DNA from: Loki-b32 sp964493385
GTDB taxonomy: Archaea > Asgardarchaeota > Lokiarchaeia > Sigyniarchaeales > SOKP01
Assembly: GCA_964493385.1 (NCBI GenBank)
Contig: CAZBNW010000133.1
Location: forward strand, 1-6,530
Length of the DNA: 6,530 nucleotides
Direction: 5' to 3'
Both the position numbers and the translations under genes were made by a program. Positions 4,719 to 6,530 of the stretch are shown in pieces. The notes under the pieces were generated by a model. The model saw only the letters and a program-made list of their open reading frames with translations, searched no databases and was not told the DNA's origin. Numbering within the stretch: position 1 is the first letter of the stretch; each line of letters opens with the position of its first letter.

Positions 4719-5813
4719 ATGGCAGAGGAAGATCGTGAGGAAGATAACGATAAATCAATCGTCGATGCCCTCTCAACACTCGGTTGGGTAGAAGAAAAGG
4801 AAGAAGAAGAGGAATCTTTAAAAACTGATGATAATCTCAAGGAACAACTTACCTTCTTTATGGAAGAGAATAAAAGATTAATAGGTGAGATCAATGAAAA
4901 AAATGAAAAAATGCAAAATTTAGAAGAAAATATCCAAGAATTATCTCAAAAAGCAGAAGATAAAGCTGATCAAAGCCAGGCTATTCAAAAATTATATGAA
5001 ACAATCGAGAATAAAAATGATGAAATTGAAAATTTAACCTCTGCTCTTGAGGAGCAATCTACAAAATCAAACAAAATAATCACTGATCAAATTGAAAAAA
5101 TTAAAGAATTATCTTCTCAAATTGAGCAAACTCAATCAGATCAAACTAAAAATCAGGATTTAATTAATAAATTAAATGAAAAAGATATTAAGATTAAGGA
5201 ATTAAAAGAACAATTACAATATCTTGAAAGTGATTCAATTCAAAAATCCAAGTTTGAAAAAGCTGAAGTCCTTTTAGAGAAAAAAGATGAAATTATTACT
5301 GAAAAAGAGAAAGCAATTTTTAAAATTGAGAATGATGTAAAAACTGCAAATCAAAAAATTCATGATCTTCAACAACAATTAGAAACATTCAATTTAGTCA
5401 AGAAAGATCTCGAGAAAAAAGTAAAACGAAACAAAACTTTAGTCGTAGAAATTGAAGAGTTAAACCAAAAAAATTTAACAAACCAAGAGTTAATAGGACA
5501 CCTTGAAGAAAAATTAGAAGAAGCACATAAAAAATCTGGAAATCTCACTGGTAAATTTGAATTTGAATTAGCTAACATGCGAAGCATGCTTGATGATAGA
5601 GAAGAGGAAATTAAGAGCTTAAAAGAAAATTTAAAAAAATTACAGAGTGAAACACAAGAATCACAACAAATAGAAGAAAAGATTTTAACCGATATTCAAC
5701 AAGTAAAAGACGAAAAAATAAAATTAGAATCAGATATTGAAGAAAAAAATAAAGAAATAATTGAACTTAAGAAAAAGATTAAATTAATGCGTAGAGATAT
5801 GCAAAAATCATAA
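4719..5813 (+). CDS. Long coiled-coil protein without proline or cysteine, function unknown
   Basis: From the ATG at 4719 the protein has 364 residues. It opens with an acidic stretch (MAEEDREEDND), then a short motif with the only Trp, SIVDALSTLGWVEE (13-26), and a poly-Glu patch. From about residue 38 to 360 it is Lys/Glu/Gln/Asn-rich with heptad spacing of Leu/Ile, so one long alpha-helical coiled coil is expected. There is no proline and no cysteine in the whole protein, and glycine is confined to a few places; KKSGNLTGKF (271-280) is the likely flexible break. The end is basic (KKKIKLMRRDMQKS). No Walker motifs, TM segments or signal peptide are seen, so it is not an SMC/Rad50 ATPase. 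It lies 25 nt after the GtrA-like gene in the same cluster and converges with the gelsolin gene. A scaffold, tether or cytoskeletal role is inference from shape only. Confidence 0.8.
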   Translation: MAEEDREEDNDKSIVDALSTLGWVEEKEEEEESLKTDDNLKEQLTFFMEENKRLIGEINEKNEKMQNLEENIQELSQKAEDKADQSQAIQKLYETIENKNDEIENLTSALEEQSTKSNKIITDQIEKIKELSSQIEQTQSDQTKNQDLINKLNEKDIKIKELKEQLQYLESDSIQKSKFEKAEVLLEKKDEIITEKEKAIFKIENDVKTANQKIHDLQQQLETFNLVKKDLEKKVKRNKTLVVEIEELNQKNLTNQELIGHLEEKLEEAHKKSGNLTGKFEFELANMRSMLDDREEEIKSLKENLKKLQSETQESQQIEEKILTDIQQVKDEKIKLESDIEEKNKEIIELKKKIKLMRRDMQKS

Positions 5814-5841
5814 GTTAAAAGATCTAATCCTTTCAAATATT

Positions 5842-5872
5842 AAAAAAAGAGAAAAAATAAAATTTTAAAAAA
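5842..5872 (-). terminator. T-rich terminator of the gelsolin/zinc-ribbon gene
   Basis: Read on the minus strand, the region just after the gelsolin-gene stop holds T runs of 6, 6 and 7 (complement of A runs at 5867-5872, 5852-5857 and 5842-5848). This is the usual archaeal termination signal. On the plus strand only a weak T5 near 5880 follows the coiled-coil gene. Confidence 0.55.
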
Positions 5873-5876
5873 TAAC

Positions 5877-6530
5877 TTATTTTTCACGCCACTGTACTCC
5901 GCATTCTCCACAGTGGTATTTCTTACCGTAAACTCGTGGGTAATCAAGTATTATATTTGATTTATCTACGCTTTCATGAATCATAAGTGGATTATCATTA
6001 TCACATTCTGGACATTTTCTTCGTCCTTCTATTTTCTCAATAGTTAGAATGGAGGCATCAGTTCTGCCTGGTATTCCAGGAGCAGCTCCTGAAGCCTTAA
6101 CTTCAGAAATATCCGCTTTTACTTCTTCTGGAGAAACCTCTTTAACTTCGGATTTAAATTCTGGTTGGATTGCTTTCGCTATTTTATCGTCTCTATCTTC
6201 GCCTTCTAACACAGATTCCGCTTTTAATTGGACAGCGTCAGACTCCTTATAATCCTCACCTCTCCCTAAAGCTGCTATAAATTCCATATCATCACCTTCT
6301 TCAAAGATTGTTTCTTGTTGTAATCCCGCCCTATCCACGTCAATAGCCCGTGCCCATTGACCTGCCTTGACACGCTCTTTCACAGTACTAGCATTTCCTT
6401 GCCAAATATACACTTTATTTCCTAAATCAGCAACAAAGCAATCTTCCGAATCTAATGATTCTTTTTTAAAGGGAACTTGAATCATTTTCATGGCATTGAT
6501 GTCCTCGAACTCCTCCGAAGAGACACGGTA
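5877..6530 (-). CDS. Gelsolin-domain protein with C-terminal zinc ribbon (N-terminus beyond the window)
   Basis: The minus-strand frame is open from the window edge to the TAA at 5879-5877, giving 217 visible residues. An ATG at 6491 exists, but the 13 codons before it (YRVSSEEFEDINA) fit the start of a gelsolin repeat, so the gene probably begins outside the window. Numbered from Met-6491, residues 1-78 form a gelsolin/ADF-H-like segment: VPFKKESLDSEDCFVADLG (6-24), VYIWQGNAS (27-35) and a helix around KERVKAGQWARAI (38-50), then EEGDDMEFIAALG (64-76). These match the gelsolin pattern 'sL.s.D.fvlD.g..iyvW.G..as'. Asp17 sits where a type-II Ca2+ ligand lies in gelsolin. A Glu/Lys/Ala/Pro linker (80-150) leads to a zinc ribbon with Cys160/Cys163 and Cys194/Cys197. 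Asgard gelsolin-type proteins are known to act on actin; binding of an Asgard actin by this one is inference. Its G/C content is clearly above that of its neighbours. Confidence 0.85.
   Translation of the reverse strand, partial: YRVSSEEFEDINAMKMIQVPFKKESLDSEDCFVADLGNKVYIWQGNASTVKERVKAGQWARAIDVDRAGLQQETIFEEGDDMEFIAALGRGEDYKESDAVQLKAESVLEGEDRDDKIAKAIQPEFKSEVKEVSPEEVKADISEVKASGAAPGIPGRTDASILTIEKIEGRRKCPECDNDNPLMIHESVDKSNIILDYPRVYGKKYHCGECGVQWREK

Noticed and set aside
3690..5587. Minus-strand open frames at 3690-3926, 4616-4894 and 5369-5587
   Set aside because: They mirror plus-strand genes with clear TM or coiled-coil patterns; the Ser/Phe-rich translations are what Lys/Glu/Asn-rich genes give on the opposite strand.
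4719..5813. SMC, Rad50 or similar coiled-coil ATPase
   Set aside because: No Walker A, Walker B or signature motif and no globular ATPase heads are present; only a rod with short terminal segments is encoded.
6049..6252. Plus-strand open frame of 67 codons inside the gelsolin gene
   Set aside because: It is antisense to the linker of the gelsolin/zinc-ribbon protein and has Ser/Ala/Leu-rich content expected of a shadow frame. No ribosome binding site or domain supports it.
1..6530. CRISPR array, insertion sequence, tRNA or rRNA
   Set aside because: No regularly spaced repeats, transposase motifs, terminal inverted repeats or GC-rich structured RNA segments were found on reading both strands.

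Overview
The window looks like a piece of a low-GC archaeal genome, most likely an Asgard archaeon (Promethearchaeota, Lokiarchaeia-like). The main evidence is a gelsolin-fold protein with a C-terminal zinc ribbon at the right edge. Supporting signs are a EMC3/TMCO1-type (DUF106) membrane insertase homologue, a dual-specificity phosphatase, zinc ribbons on several unrelated proteins, archaeal TATA-like boxes, T-run terminators, Shine-Dalgarno sites of the GGTGAT/AGGAG kind and frequent TTG starts. Assignment to Asgard is inference from gene content, with no phylogeny behind it.

Left part (1-1258, + strand). The C-terminal end of a gene cut by the left edge is followed 21 nt later by a complete DUF1667 gene. 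That pair is typical of the FAD/NAD oxidoreductase plus DUF1667 module that usually accompanies a GlpA/2-hydroxyglutarate-dehydrogenase-like flavoprotein. A stand-alone dual-specificity phosphatase follows after 125 nt.

Middle (1259-3107, + strand). A small protein combines a short N-terminal coiled coil, a Thr/Pro/Ala-rich linker and a C-terminal zinc ribbon, with a good TATA box and a strong Shine-Dalgarno site that moves its start to a TTG. A T-rich terminator region separates it from a stand-alone radical SAM protein with extra C-terminal cysteines.

Right-central cluster (3225-5813, + strand). Four close genes: an EMC3/DUF106-like insertase, a two-TM protein with a zinc ribbon, a GtrA-like four-TM protein and a 364-residue coiled-coil protein lacking proline and cysteine. 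The last three are spaced 1 and about 25 nt apart and are probably co-transcribed.

Right edge (5877-6530, - strand). The gelsolin/zinc-ribbon gene converges on the coiled-coil gene and runs off the window. Its zinc ribbon is visibly related to the one at 1431-1775, so one module is used on two different protein scaffolds here. The gene is also much richer in G/C than its neighbours. No RNA genes, CRISPR arrays or mobile elements were seen.
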